Source: an uncultured Eisenbergiella sp.
GTDB taxonomy: Bacteria > Bacillota > Clostridia > Lachnospirales > Lachnospiraceae
Length of the DNA: 33,721 nucleotides
Direction of reading: 5' to 3'
Assembly: GCA_947626725.1 (NCBI GenBank)
Contig: CANQTI010000003.1
Span: 1 to 33,721, forward strand
Positions within the stretch are counted from its first letter, which is position 1; each line of letters starts with the position of its first letter. The position numbers and the translations under genes were made by a program. Below, piece by piece: positions 17,290-25,873 of the stretch. The notes beneath the pieces are model-generated. The model was given only the letters and a program-made list of their open reading frames with translations. It was not told the origin of the DNA and did not search any database.

Positions 17290-18887
17290 TCAGCCGCGCC
17301 CGAACTCGGAAAGCACCAGTCCCTTATTGCGCTCCAGCACCATGCCCACGCTCCAGGGATTGACAAACAAAAGCAGCGGATCGCCCTTCAAATCCCGAAC
17401 CTTTTTCATATCTGAGGTTCCCACCAGCTTGGTCAGGTCCACCTCTTCCTTGTTCTCGATCCACCGAATGTGTTCATAGGGCAGCGGTTCCAGCCGAATG
17501 TCCACATTGTACTCATTCTCCAGCCGGAATTTCAGCACGTCGAACTGCAGCACACCCACCACGCCGACAATGATCTCCTCCATGCCCGTATTGAACTCCT
17601 GGAAGATCTGAATGGCGCCCTCCTGCGCGATCTGGCTGATCCCCTTGACGAACTGCTTCCGTTTCATCGTATCCATCTGCCGCACCCTGGCAAAATGCTC
17701 CGGCGCAAAGGTCGGGATCCCCTCATAGGCGAAATTGTCCTTCGGCATGCAAAGCGTATCTCCGATCGAAAAGATTCCCGGATCGAATACGCCGATGATA
17801 TCTCCCGCATACGCTTCTGACAAAATCCTGCGGTCGTTGGCCATGAGCTGCTGCGGCTGAGACAGGCGCATGACACGGTTCCCCTGTACGTGCCGCACCT
17901 CCATATCAGCATCAAACCTGCCGGAACAGATCCGCATAAAAGCGACCCTGTCCCTGTGCGCTTTATTCATGTTGGCCTGTATTTTAAACACAAAAGCGGA
18001 AAAGGGCGCTTCCACCGGATCCACCATCCCGGCATCCGACTTTCTGGCCAATGGCGTCGTCGTCATCTGCAGAAAATGCTTCAGGAAATCCTCCACGCCG
18101 AAGTTGGTCAGGGCAGAGCCGAAAAACACGGGGGTAAGAACGCCGCGGCGCACCTGCTCCAGGTCAAATTCGGCGCTGGCCCCGTCCAGAAGTTCGATTT
18201 CTTCAACCAGCTTCTCCTTCAGGTTCTCGCCGACAAAACCGGTGAGCCTGTCCAGCTCCGAAAGCGGGATTTCCTGCGTTTCCCCTTCCTTTGTCCCCTT
18301 TTCCGTATCGGTATAAGTGATCACACACTGCTTCTGTCTGTCATATACCCCTTTAAAGCTCTTTCCGGAACCGATGGGCCAGTTCATCGGACAGGTCGCG
18401 ATGCCGAGCTCCTTCTCGATCTCATCCAGCAGCTCAAAGGTATCGTTCGCATCCCGGTCCATCTTGTTGATGAAGGTAAAGATCGGTATCCGGCGCATCA
18501 CGCATACTTTGAACAGCTTGCGGGTCTGCGCCTCCACGCCTTTGCCGCCGTCAATGACCATGACGGCCGAATCCGCGGCCATCAGTGTCCTGTAGGTATT
18601 CCCCTTCCCGCGTCCTGATGCCCCGGCGTGTCCAGAATATTGATACAGTATCCGTTATATTCAAACTGCAGCACAGAGGAGGTGACGGAAATCCCCCTCT
18701 GCTTCTCAATCTCCATCCAGTCAGACACCGCATGTCTGGCGGTCGCTTTTCCCTTTACTGACCCGGCCAAATTGATCGCCCCTCCGTAGAGCAGAAGCTT
18801 CTCCGTCAGAGTGGTCTTGCCCGCATCCGGGTGCGAAATAATGGCGAACGTTCTTCTCCTGTTTATTTCCTCTTTTAAGCTGCCCAA
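17290..18887 (-). pseudogene. prfC: Peptide chain release factor 3, interrupted by a frameshift (N-terminal ORF 18582-18887, C-terminal ORF 17290-18582)
   Basis: [38 protein letters not shown]...[12 protein letters not shown] then AGRGIPTGH* in one frame; MAADSAVMVIDGGKGVEAQTRKLFKVCVMRRIPIFTFINKMDRDA... in the other. The two ORFs overlap as TGATG. Confidence 0.88.
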
Positions 18888-19019
18888 TGTCTCATCCTCC
18901 AGATTTTCGCCGCGCCGCCGGCATTTCCCGCTTTCCGTTCCATGTCCGGCCCAAACCGCGCGGCCTTTCCCATTTTGCCAGTCTTTTCGCGTTCTGTCAA
19001 CAACTTCAGAAAAGACCGG

Positions 19020-20183
19020 TCACGTCGGAGGAAGCAGCATGGACGTGCCCGCAAAGCACGGCCGGATTCCGAACAGATCCAACACCGTGGCAGCGATATC
19101 CGCAAAGCTGTCCCGGGTCCCCAGATTCGCCGGCTCCACCCCAGGCCCCGCCATCAGAAACGGCGTGTATTCCCTCGTATGGTCCGTCGTCTGCCGGTAA
19201 GAAGGATCACAGCCATGGTCCGCCGTGATCATCAGGACATCTTCTTCCCGCAGCAGGGCGAGAAGCTCCGGCAGCTTCTCATCAAAGGCGGTGAGTGCCT
19301 TCGCATATCCGTCCACATCCCGCCTGTGTCCGTAGAGCATATCGTAATCCACCAGGTTCACAAAGCAAAGGCCGTCGAAATCCTTCCGCAAATATTCCAG
19401 CGTCCTTTCGATCCCGTCCGCATTGCCCGCGGTGGTCACATATTCCGTGATCCCCTTCCCGGCGAAGATATCCCGTATCTTCCCAATGCCGATCACATCC
19501 TTTCCCGCCTCCGAAAGCTGATCCAGCATCGTGGTGCCCGGCGGCAGAAGAGAATAATCATGACGCCCGGACGTTCTGAAATAATGACCGCTCTCTCCGG
19601 CAAAGGGGCGCGCGATGACACGCCCGACGCCGTGCTCTCCCGTCAGAATCTTTCGCGCGATTTCACAGCTTCGATACAGCTCTTCCAGGGGCACCACATT
19701 CTCATGGGCCGCGATCTGAAAAACGCTGTCCGCCGAAGTATAGACGATATATTTGCCTGTCCGAACGTGTTCGTCACCGTAGTCCCGAATGACCTCCGTA
19801 CCGGAATAAGGCAGGTTGCACAGCACGCCCCGCCCGGTCTGTTCCGAAAAACGCCTCAGCACCTCTTCCGGGAAACCGTCCGGATAGGTGGGCAGCGGCC
19901 TGGGCGAATACAGGCCCGCGATCTCCCAGTGCCCTATGGTCGTATCTTTTCCCCGGGACGCCTCTTTCATGCGTGCGATCCGTCCCGTAAAACCAGTCTG
20001 CCGCGCGTGCCAGTCAACGCCGTCTATATGAAACAGTCCCATCCGTTCCAGATTGGGCAGATGAAAATACGGACTTGCGGATGCCGCCCTCAGCGTGTTG
20101 GTTCCCACATCCCCATATTCCGCCGAATCCGGCATCGCGCCGATTCCCACGCTGTCCAGCACGATCAAAAACACTCTTCTCAA
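19020..20183 (-). CDS. deoB: Phosphopentomutase (preferred TTG start 20183; ORF opens at 20315)
   Basis: RRVFLIVLDSVGIGAMPDSAEYGDVGTNTL...GKDTTIGHWEIAG...TADHGCDPSYRQTTDHTREYTPFL; AAAGGAG 9 nt before TTG on the minus strand. Confidence 0.93.
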   Translation of the reverse strand: MRRVFLIVLDSVGIGAMPDSAEYGDVGTNTLRAASASPYFHLPNLERMGLFHIDGVDWHARQTGFTGRIARMKEASRGKDTTIGHWEIAGLYSPRPLPTYPDGFPEEVLRRFSEQTGRGVLCNLPYSGTEVIRDYGDEHVRTGKYIVYTSADSVFQIAAHENVVPLEELYRSCEIARKILTGEHGVGRVIARPFAGESGHYFRTSGRHDYSLLPPGTTMLDQLSEAGKDVIGIGKIRDIFAGKGITEYVTTAGNADGIERTLEYLRKDFDGLCFVNLVDYDMLYGHRRDVDGYAKALTAFDEKLPELLALLREEDVLMITADHGCDPSYRQTTDHTREYTPFLMAGPGVEPANLGTRDSFADIAATVLDLFGIRPCFAGTSMLLPPT

Positions 20184-20375
20184 ACCGCATATCTCCTTTC
20201 CCATACGGGAATTTCTTACGTGCAAAAGATCTTTTTCGCCAAAACGCTTCCCCGTCTGCCGGCTGTGCCCGCGCCGGCCGCCGAAGCTTTCCCGCTGCTT
20301 TAAACAGTGTAACACATTCCTTTCGTTTTGGCACGCCTTTTCTCAAACTGTTTGGACAGGGGCTGCCCCGTTTCT

Positions 20376-21134
20376 CTAATCCTCCAAAAACGGATTGATC
20401 ACAATATTCTCCGCGCTGATTCCGGTCTTCCTGGATACGATATCCTCAATCTGCGCACACTGCATATCCGTCAGCGTCGTATTCCCTACCACAACATCCG
20501 CCCAGTCATCGGTGATCGTTACCACCGCAGAGTCGAATCCTCTGGCCTCCAGCAGGATTTCAGCGGAAGACTCCCGTTCCGCCACGTCCGTCATGGCGAT
20601 CATATTGTCCACCGCCTCCTGCTTCTGGCCCTCACTGATGTTGGCGTTGTTGATGATTTCCAAAAGCGTCTCCTTATTGCGCGCCCTGGTCTGTTCCTTC
20701 AGCAGTCTGGCCCCTGAAAGGGAAGACATGGCACCCGAGCTCGTAAAGACAGCTTCCCCGGGCGTCTCCCCGTCCTGTACCTCAGCTTCCGGATTCATCA
20801 CCGTATCCCCCTCGGCCGCTTCCGCCTCCTCTTCATCCATATAATCCGAGACGACGGAAAGATTGGCCTGGTCCGCCACCTGCATATCCATATCCAGGAA
20901 ATTCTCCGCCGCTATGGCCTCCCCATCGTCCTCCAGCCCCGGGATCTCTTCCGCGATATCCTCATCCGACAGATCCAGCAGCGCCGTCATGTCCTCTTCT
21001 GCCAGCTGCGCGTCCGCGCTCACCATTTCCTCTTCGGAAATTTTCGTCCCCGCAAAATTCAGGTAGCCCGCCACAGCTATCATGATGGCGAGGGCTGTGA
21101 TCATGATCTGATTGCGTTTGAACACATTTTTCAA
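20376..21134 (-). CDS. spoIIIAH: Stage III sporulation protein AH
   Basis: MKNVFKRNQIMITALAIMIAVAGYLNF...RARNKETLLEIINNANISEGQKQEAVDNMIAMTDVAERESSAEILLEARGFDSAVVTITDDWADVVV. Confidence 0.93.
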   Translation of the reverse strand: MKNVFKRNQIMITALAIMIAVAGYLNFAGTKISEEEMVSADAQLAEEDMTALLDLSDEDIAEEIPGLEDDGEAIAAENFLDMDMQVADQANLSVVSDYMDEEEAEAAEGDTVMNPEAEVQDGETPGEAVFTSSGAMSSLSGARLLKEQTRARNKETLLEIINNANISEGQKQEAVDNMIAMTDVAERESSAEILLEARGFDSAVVTITDDWADVVVGNTTLTDMQCAQIEDIVSRKTGISAENIVINPFLED

Positions 21135-21179
21135 TTTCTGCTCCCTCTGCTTTCCTCAGATTTCCGCTCTGAAAACCGT

Positions 21180-21800
21180 TCACTGCGATACGGTCCCCAT
21201 CTTTGCTACTTTTATCTTATGTGCCTCAACACCGAATAATGACTCGATCACATCGGTTATGTTCTTCTGTACCTCCCAGGAATCTCCGCCCTGGGCCAGC
21301 ACGGTCACGCCTTCCACCTGGGCCGCCAGAACTTTCTTCACATACGGATTCTTCACGCCGGAACCGTCTGACGCATAGACCGTATCCTCCTCCGCCGTTT
21401 CGGACAGGACGCTCCGGCTCCCGCCCGCCGCATCCGTTTCTTCTGTCTGTGAACGGACCGCCGGGACATCCTTCTCCACCACACACTCTTTGGAAGCGGC
21501 AAAGGTCAGCATCACCCGTACCTGCCCCACACCATCCATACGGGACAGAAAATCTTCCAGCCGCCTGGCCAGCGTCTCTTCCTGCATCTGCCATTGTGCA
21601 TCTTCTGACATCATTCTGTCCGTTTCACTGTCCGTTTGTTCGGACTTTTCCATTCGAGCAAAGGAAACGTCCGTCTGGTCTTCTGCATCTTTCTGTTTTT
21701 CGGGAAAAGCGATGACCATCAGAAGAATGCCCACCAGCGCAAGAATCATCATATTATCTTTCGTCATCCTCTGTCTGCACCAGTCCCGCAGTCTATTCAA
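21180..21800 (-). CDS. spoIIIAG: Stage III sporulation protein AG (ORF opens at 21842; TTG start near 21800 favoured)
   Basis: Position downstream of spoIIIAF; TKDNMMILALVGILLMVIAFP transmembrane segment; LARRLEDFLSRMDGVGQVRVMLTFAASKECVVEKD. Confidence 0.88.
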   Translation of the reverse strand: MNRLRDWCRQRMTKDNMMILALVGILLMVIAFPEKQKDAEDQTDVSFARMEKSEQTDSETDRMMSEDAQWQMQEETLARRLEDFLSRMDGVGQVRVMLTFAASKECVVEKDVPAVRSQTEETDAAGGSRSVLSETAEEDTVYASDGSGVKNPYVKKVLAAQVEGVTVLAQGGDSWEVQKNITDVIESLFGVEAHKIKVAKMGTVSQ

Positions 21801-22467
21801 GCTCCACCACCTCCAAATCGCCTTCCCGCAGTCCCAGCGCATCCGAGAAGGCAGAAATCAAATCCTTCCTTAACGCGCCGCGCAGCCCGGCGGTATCCGT
21901 CTGCGTCACAGAAAAGGGGGCTTTTATTTCTCCCGGTTTTTCTCCGGTTTCCACCTTCACCGCTGCCACTTTCACGGGCAAAATTCCCGAGTCAGAGCCT
22001 TCTTTGGACAAATCCCCTTGTTTTCCGACGCCGATCACCAGCCTGCCACCGGATAAGCGTACATCGAGCACCGAAACGCCTGCCTGCGCGGCGGGTCGGG
22101 AAAGCAGCTGTTCTATCGACTGAAGCAGACCGCGTTCGGCCATGCTCTCCTCTTCCCGCTCCATTTTCGCCGTCCGTTCCTGAAAATCCCCATTTTGATC
22201 CATCCGTCCGTTCTCCCTCTCCAATGCCGTGTCGGCCGTCTTCTCCCATTCCGGCATCTGAAGGGGAAAAAGAGCCCCGTTTTCTTCGCCGGACCAAGAC
22301 AGCTCCTGCACATCCAGGAAAAGGGACCCCACCTTCGCCAACACCACAATTCCGGCGATCAGTTTCCCGTATTTTTCATACTTTTTCCCTGGCAGAAAAT
22401 ATACAATGATCTGCGCCGCCAGCATGAACAGCGCCAGCTCCCGCAGACAGGAAAGCGCCCGTTCCAT
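21793..22467 (-). CDS. spoIIIAF: Stage III sporulation protein AF
   Basis: Two N-terminal TM segments (LRELALFMLAAQIIVYFLPGKKYEKYGKLIAGIVVLAKVGSLFL) and position in operon. Confidence 0.88.
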   Translation of the reverse strand: MERALSCLRELALFMLAAQIIVYFLPGKKYEKYGKLIAGIVVLAKVGSLFLDVQELSWSGEENGALFPLQMPEWEKTADTALERENGRMDQNGDFQERTAKMEREEESMAERGLLQSIEQLLSRPAAQAGVSVLDVRLSGGRLVIGVGKQGDLSKEGSDSGILPVKVAAVKVETGEKPGEIKAPFSVTQTDTAGLRGALRKDLISAFSDALGLREGDLEVVELE

Positions 22468-22474
22468 CCCGTTC

Positions 22475-23530
22475 TCACCTCCCCGCCATGCAGGTCATGA
22501 CGGCCGCCAGGATGACAAAACAGGCCACGCCTGTCCCAGCCAGCCGCAGCGCCAGGAATACCACGTCCGCCGCCCGGTTCACACAGCCAAAAATCCGCTT
22601 ATCCGCCACGATCCCGATGAGCGCGCCGCCGCATTTCAGCACCATTCCGTAGAGAAACAGCTTCAGGAGCGGAACGGCGGCGAGCAGAAAAATTCCCAAA
22701 AGCACAAAAACGCCCAGACTGTTTTTCAGCAGCACCGCAGAGCCGAGCACCAGCTCTGCCGTCCCTTCCGCCAGACTTCCCAGCGCCGGAATGGCAGCCA
22801 CGGCCTTTTGAAGCGCGCCGCGCTTCAGTCCATCCAGCGCCGGCGCCACCATAGACTGCAGAATCCCCAGCCCGGCTACGACCGTCATGACCAGTCCAAA
22901 GGCCCACTTCAGCCCTTTTTCCAGCAGCTCCGTCAGGGGCGTCAGTTTCCCGTCCTCCCAGATTCCGTTCATCAAAAGCAGCAGCATCACCGCAGACAGA
23001 GCGGGCAGACAGACCCGGGAAAGAAACGCTTCGGCCAGATAGATGGTCAGAACCGCCAGCTCATAATATCCCGACGCAGTGACGCTTCCCGCCGCCGGGA
23101 CCACGGACAGGCAAAAGGCCGGAAAAACAAGTCCGGAGAACTGCGTGAGAAAGGACAGCAGTTCCTTCGCAATTTGACAGCACTGTGAAAACACCTTCAG
23201 CAGAACCGTCATGAGCATGAGGAAGAACACATAGTGCGCGATTCCGGCAATCTGATGATTTTCGAAGCTTTCCACAAAGACGGAAACCAGCACGGAAAGC
23301 AGCCCCACCAGAAGAACAAAGGCGAACAGCCCTCTCAGCCCTTCCGCCTGCGCCTGGATCCCGCGCAGAATGGCCCTTAAGACCGCATCCAGGGCGCCCT
23401 TCACATCTCCTCCCAGAATCTGCTCAAAAATGTTCCCCGGATTCCAGGACAGATCCGGGAAAAGCCTTTCCAGCTCCGAAAGCACCTCTTCCATTTCCAG
23501 CTGCTCCAGATAATGTTCCATCCCTTTCAC
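22475..23530 (-). CDS. spoIIIAE: Stage III sporulation protein AE
   Basis: Polytopic membrane protein, 351 aa, correct operon position. Confidence 0.92.
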   Translation of the reverse strand: MKGMEHYLEQLEMEEVLSELERLFPDLSWNPGNIFEQILGGDVKGALDAVLRAILRGIQAQAEGLRGLFAFVLLVGLLSVLVSVFVESFENHQIAGIAHYVFFLMLMTVLLKVFSQCCQIAKELLSFLTQFSGLVFPAFCLSVVPAAGSVTASGYYELAVLTIYLAEAFLSRVCLPALSAVMLLLLMNGIWEDGKLTPLTELLEKGLKWAFGLVMTVVAGLGILQSMVAPALDGLKRGALQKAVAAIPALGSLAEGTAELVLGSAVLLKNSLGVFVLLGIFLLAAVPLLKLFLYGMVLKCGGALIGIVADKRIFGCVNRAADVVFLALRLAGTGVACFVILAAVMTCMAGR

Positions 23531-23931
23531 CCCGCAAAACCGGCCACGGTCTTAGCCAGCGCGAGAATCACAGGCATTCCCGCGAAGAGGACCGCCATCT
23601 TGCCGAACAGTTCCATCTGTGCGGCCACCGCTGAAAAACCGCTGTCCCGGCAGACACCCGCCACGAACTCGCACACCCATGTGATGCCCGCTACCTTGAA
23701 CAGCAGGACAAAATACTGTCTGCCGGAAGCGACAAACGCAAAAATTTCTCCCATCTGTTCTTTTACCTGTCCCATGTACGCCAGCGTACAGGAAAAAATC
23801 AGCAGGCAGACTGCCAGTCCCACATACAGGCTGTACTCCTGCTTCTGATTTCTGAACTGAATCCCCAGAGCGATGCCGGCCACCGCCAGCATCCCGATCC
23901 TGACAAATTCCATATATCCGCCTCTTTTCAC
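23527..23931 (-). CDS. spoIIIAD: Stage III sporulation protein AD
   Basis: 134 aa, four TM segments, overlaps spoIIIAE by 4 nt. Confidence 0.92.
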   Translation of the reverse strand: MKRGGYMEFVRIGMLAVAGIALGIQFRNQKQEYSLYVGLAVCLLIFSCTLAYMGQVKEQMGEIFAFVASGRQYFVLLFKVAGITWVCEFVAGVCRDSGFSAVAAQMELFGKMAVLFAGMPVILALAKTVAGFAG

Positions 23932-24122
23932 AGGGAAAACAGCGTCTGAATCGATACGAACAGATCATATATGTAGGGAACTACCCAGCTCAGGACCAGG
24001 ATCAGGGCCGCCAGCGAGAGCAAAAACGCATGCTCCTCTCTTCCGCTGTGCTTCAGCACCTGACTTAAGATCGTCACCAGGATCCCAACCGCCGCTATTT
24101 TAAAGATCAGACCGACTTCCAT
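23928..24122 (-). CDS. spoIIIAC: Stage III sporulation protein AC
   Basis: 64 aa: LIFKIAAVGILVTILSQVLKHSGREEHAFLLSLAALILVLSWVVPYI. Confidence 0.94.
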   Translation of the reverse strand: MEVGLIFKIAAVGILVTILSQVLKHSGREEHAFLLSLAALILVLSWVVPYIYDLFVSIQTLFSL

Positions 24123-24206
24123 CGCTTACCTGTGCCTTTCCTGATTCCGAGAAGTTTCTGCGCCGCTTTTTTCCCGCCGCAGGGATCTTTTGCTCCATCC
24201 ATCCGC

Positions 24207-24731
24207 TTACAGAAGCAGCAGTCCCGCCAGTATGCCCCCTGCCAGACAGACCGCCATCGTCATCCGGTTTTCCTCCGCTTCCTTTTTCCGGGCGGCCTCC
24301 TTTTCCCGATCCATCGCGCCGGCAAAGGCCTCCACCGCTGTTCTTTGCCGCTGCGCATCCGGGAAATCGACCGTCTCCGGGAAGGACAGCACAAGCTCCT
24401 TCTCCTCCCGCCGCAGCAGGCTTCTCTCCATATATGCGCTCATTTTCTCCCGCCATAATTCCGTCAGCCCGCCGCCGTTTCTAAGTTCCCGTCCAATCGC
24501 TTCCAGGGTCCCTCCCAGCGAAAAATCCCCGCTCCTTTTCATTTTTTCGCCGAGCTCTTCCAGGATTTCCGATATACCGGTCCGACTGTAGGAAACTTCT
24601 CCGGCAATCCGGCCGAACATCTGTCCCAACCGGGCGAGCTGAGCAATCCGCGCCTTTCGGTCCAGGCAGATGCGCATCCCCGTCCCCGCCGTTCCGGCTG
24701 CCACAAAACACAGACCTATCCATTTCAGCAT
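24207..24731 (-). CDS. spoIIIAB: Stage III sporulation protein AB
   Basis: LKWIGLCFVAAGTAGTGMRICLDRKARIAQLARLGQMFGRIAGEVSYSRTGISEILEEL; operon position. Confidence 0.92.
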   Translation of the reverse strand: MLKWIGLCFVAAGTAGTGMRICLDRKARIAQLARLGQMFGRIAGEVSYSRTGISEILEELGEKMKRSGDFSLGGTLEAIGRELRNGGGLTELWREKMSAYMERSLLRREEKELVLSFPETVDFPDAQRQRTAVEAFAGAMDREKEAARKKEAEENRMTMAVCLAGGILAGLLLL

Positions 24732-25846
24732 GGGATGCCTCCCTCCAGCAGCCTTCCATCCCCGTTTCGGATCTGGACGGCAAAAAAATGTCCGTCTTTC
24801 TTCCCCAGCAGGATCACTCGCTCAAATACTTTCTCCTGCTGTAGAGCAGCGTACGCCTCCTTCCGGAAAAACGCTTCACAGGAATCCGCATGCAGCGTGG
24901 CAAGCACACTGCATCCGCAGTGAACCGCATACAAAACCGCCCGAATATCCTCTGCGCCCCCCAGCTCATCTACCGCGATCGCTCCGGGCGACATGGACCG
25001 CAAAAGCATCATCATCCCATATGCCTTCGGACACGCGTCCAATACGTCCGTTCTGCTCCCCAGATCGAATTCCGGAATTCCCTGAAAGCACCCCGACAGC
25101 TCTGAGCGCTCATCCACCACTCCGACCGTCTGCCCCGGCAGACGCGCATTTCCATCGGAGACCAGCCGGATGATATCCCGCAGCAGCGTTGTTTTCCCAC
25201 AGCCTGGCGGAGAAATGAGCAGTGTATTGCAGAGTCGGCTGCCTTCATACAGCCAGGGCAGAAGTTGTCCCGCTGCCCCTTTCGCCTCATGGGGCACCCG
25301 GATATTCAGACTTCCCACATGCCGAATATTCCTGACCGTCCCCTCCGGTCCCAGGATCACCTCGCCCGCGATCCCCACCCTGACGCCTCCCGCCGCACTG
25401 ATATATCCCCTCCGCATTTCTTCTTCACAGGCGTATAGGGAATAGCCGCATATGTGCTTTACGATCGCATCCAGTTCTTTTTTCTGCAGGCGCGGCGCAT
25501 TTCCCGCATCCCGGTTCAGGCGGCCCTTCTCATCCGGATACCACTCTCCGTCACGCATGAGCAGGATGACCGGCTGCCGCGCCCGCAGCCGGATCTCCCG
25601 CAGGTCCTGCCAGGATATCGCCGCCGCTTTCCATCGCTCCCGAAACGATTCCGGGAACAGCAGCCGGATCCTGTCCATCCCATCCGTCCTGTCCCTCCTG
25701 TCCGCCCTGTCCGTCCCGTCCTTCCTGTCCGTTCTGTCTGGTCTGTCCGTCCCGTCCTTCCTGTCCGTTCTGTCCGTCCCATCCTTCCCATCCGTCCTGT
25801 CCATCCCTGTCCTCCCCTTTCTGACGGGTTCCCGTTTTCTCTCCAC
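24725..25846 (-). CDS. spoIIIAA: Stage III sporulation protein AA ATPase with N-terminal Asp/Arg/Thr repeat extension
   Basis: LLISPPGCGKTTLLRDIIRLVS Walker A; VDERSELSGCFQGIPEFDLGSRTDVLDACPKAYGMMMLLRSMSPGAIAVDELGG. GTG start at 25846 or ATG at 25804, both with SD-like sequences. Confidence 0.93.
   Translation of the reverse strand: MERKREPVRKGRTGMDRTDGKDGTDRTDRKDGTDRPDRTDRKDGTDRADRRDRTDGMDRIRLLFPESFRERWKAAAISWQDLREIRLRARQPVILLMRDGEWYPDEKGRLNRDAGNAPRLQKKELDAIVKHICGYSLYACEEEMRRGYISAAGGVRVGIAGEVILGPEGTVRNIRHVGSLNIRVPHEAKGAAGQLLPWLYEGSRLCNTLLISPPGCGKTTLLRDIIRLVSDGNARLPGQTVGVVDERSELSGCFQGIPEFDLGSRTDVLDACPKAYGMMMLLRSMSPGAIAVDELGGAEDIRAVLYAVHCGCSVLATLHADSCEAFFRKEAYAALQQEKVFERVILLGKKDGHFFAVQIRNGDGRLLEGGIPC
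25672..25812. repeat. Low-complexity minisatellite including two near-identical 36-nt units
   Basis: ctgtccgtcccgtccttcctgtccgttctgtcyggt-type unit at 25707-25742 and 25743-25778, flanked by degenerate ctgtccgtcc repeats. Confidence 0.85.
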
Positions 25847-25873
25847 GCCGCCTTCTTTGACAGCTTCCGGCCT

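Noticed and set aside
18942-20303. 453-aa plus-strand ORF antisense to deoB
   Set aside because: Mirror of a well-supported deoB gene; composition typical of a spurious antisense frame.
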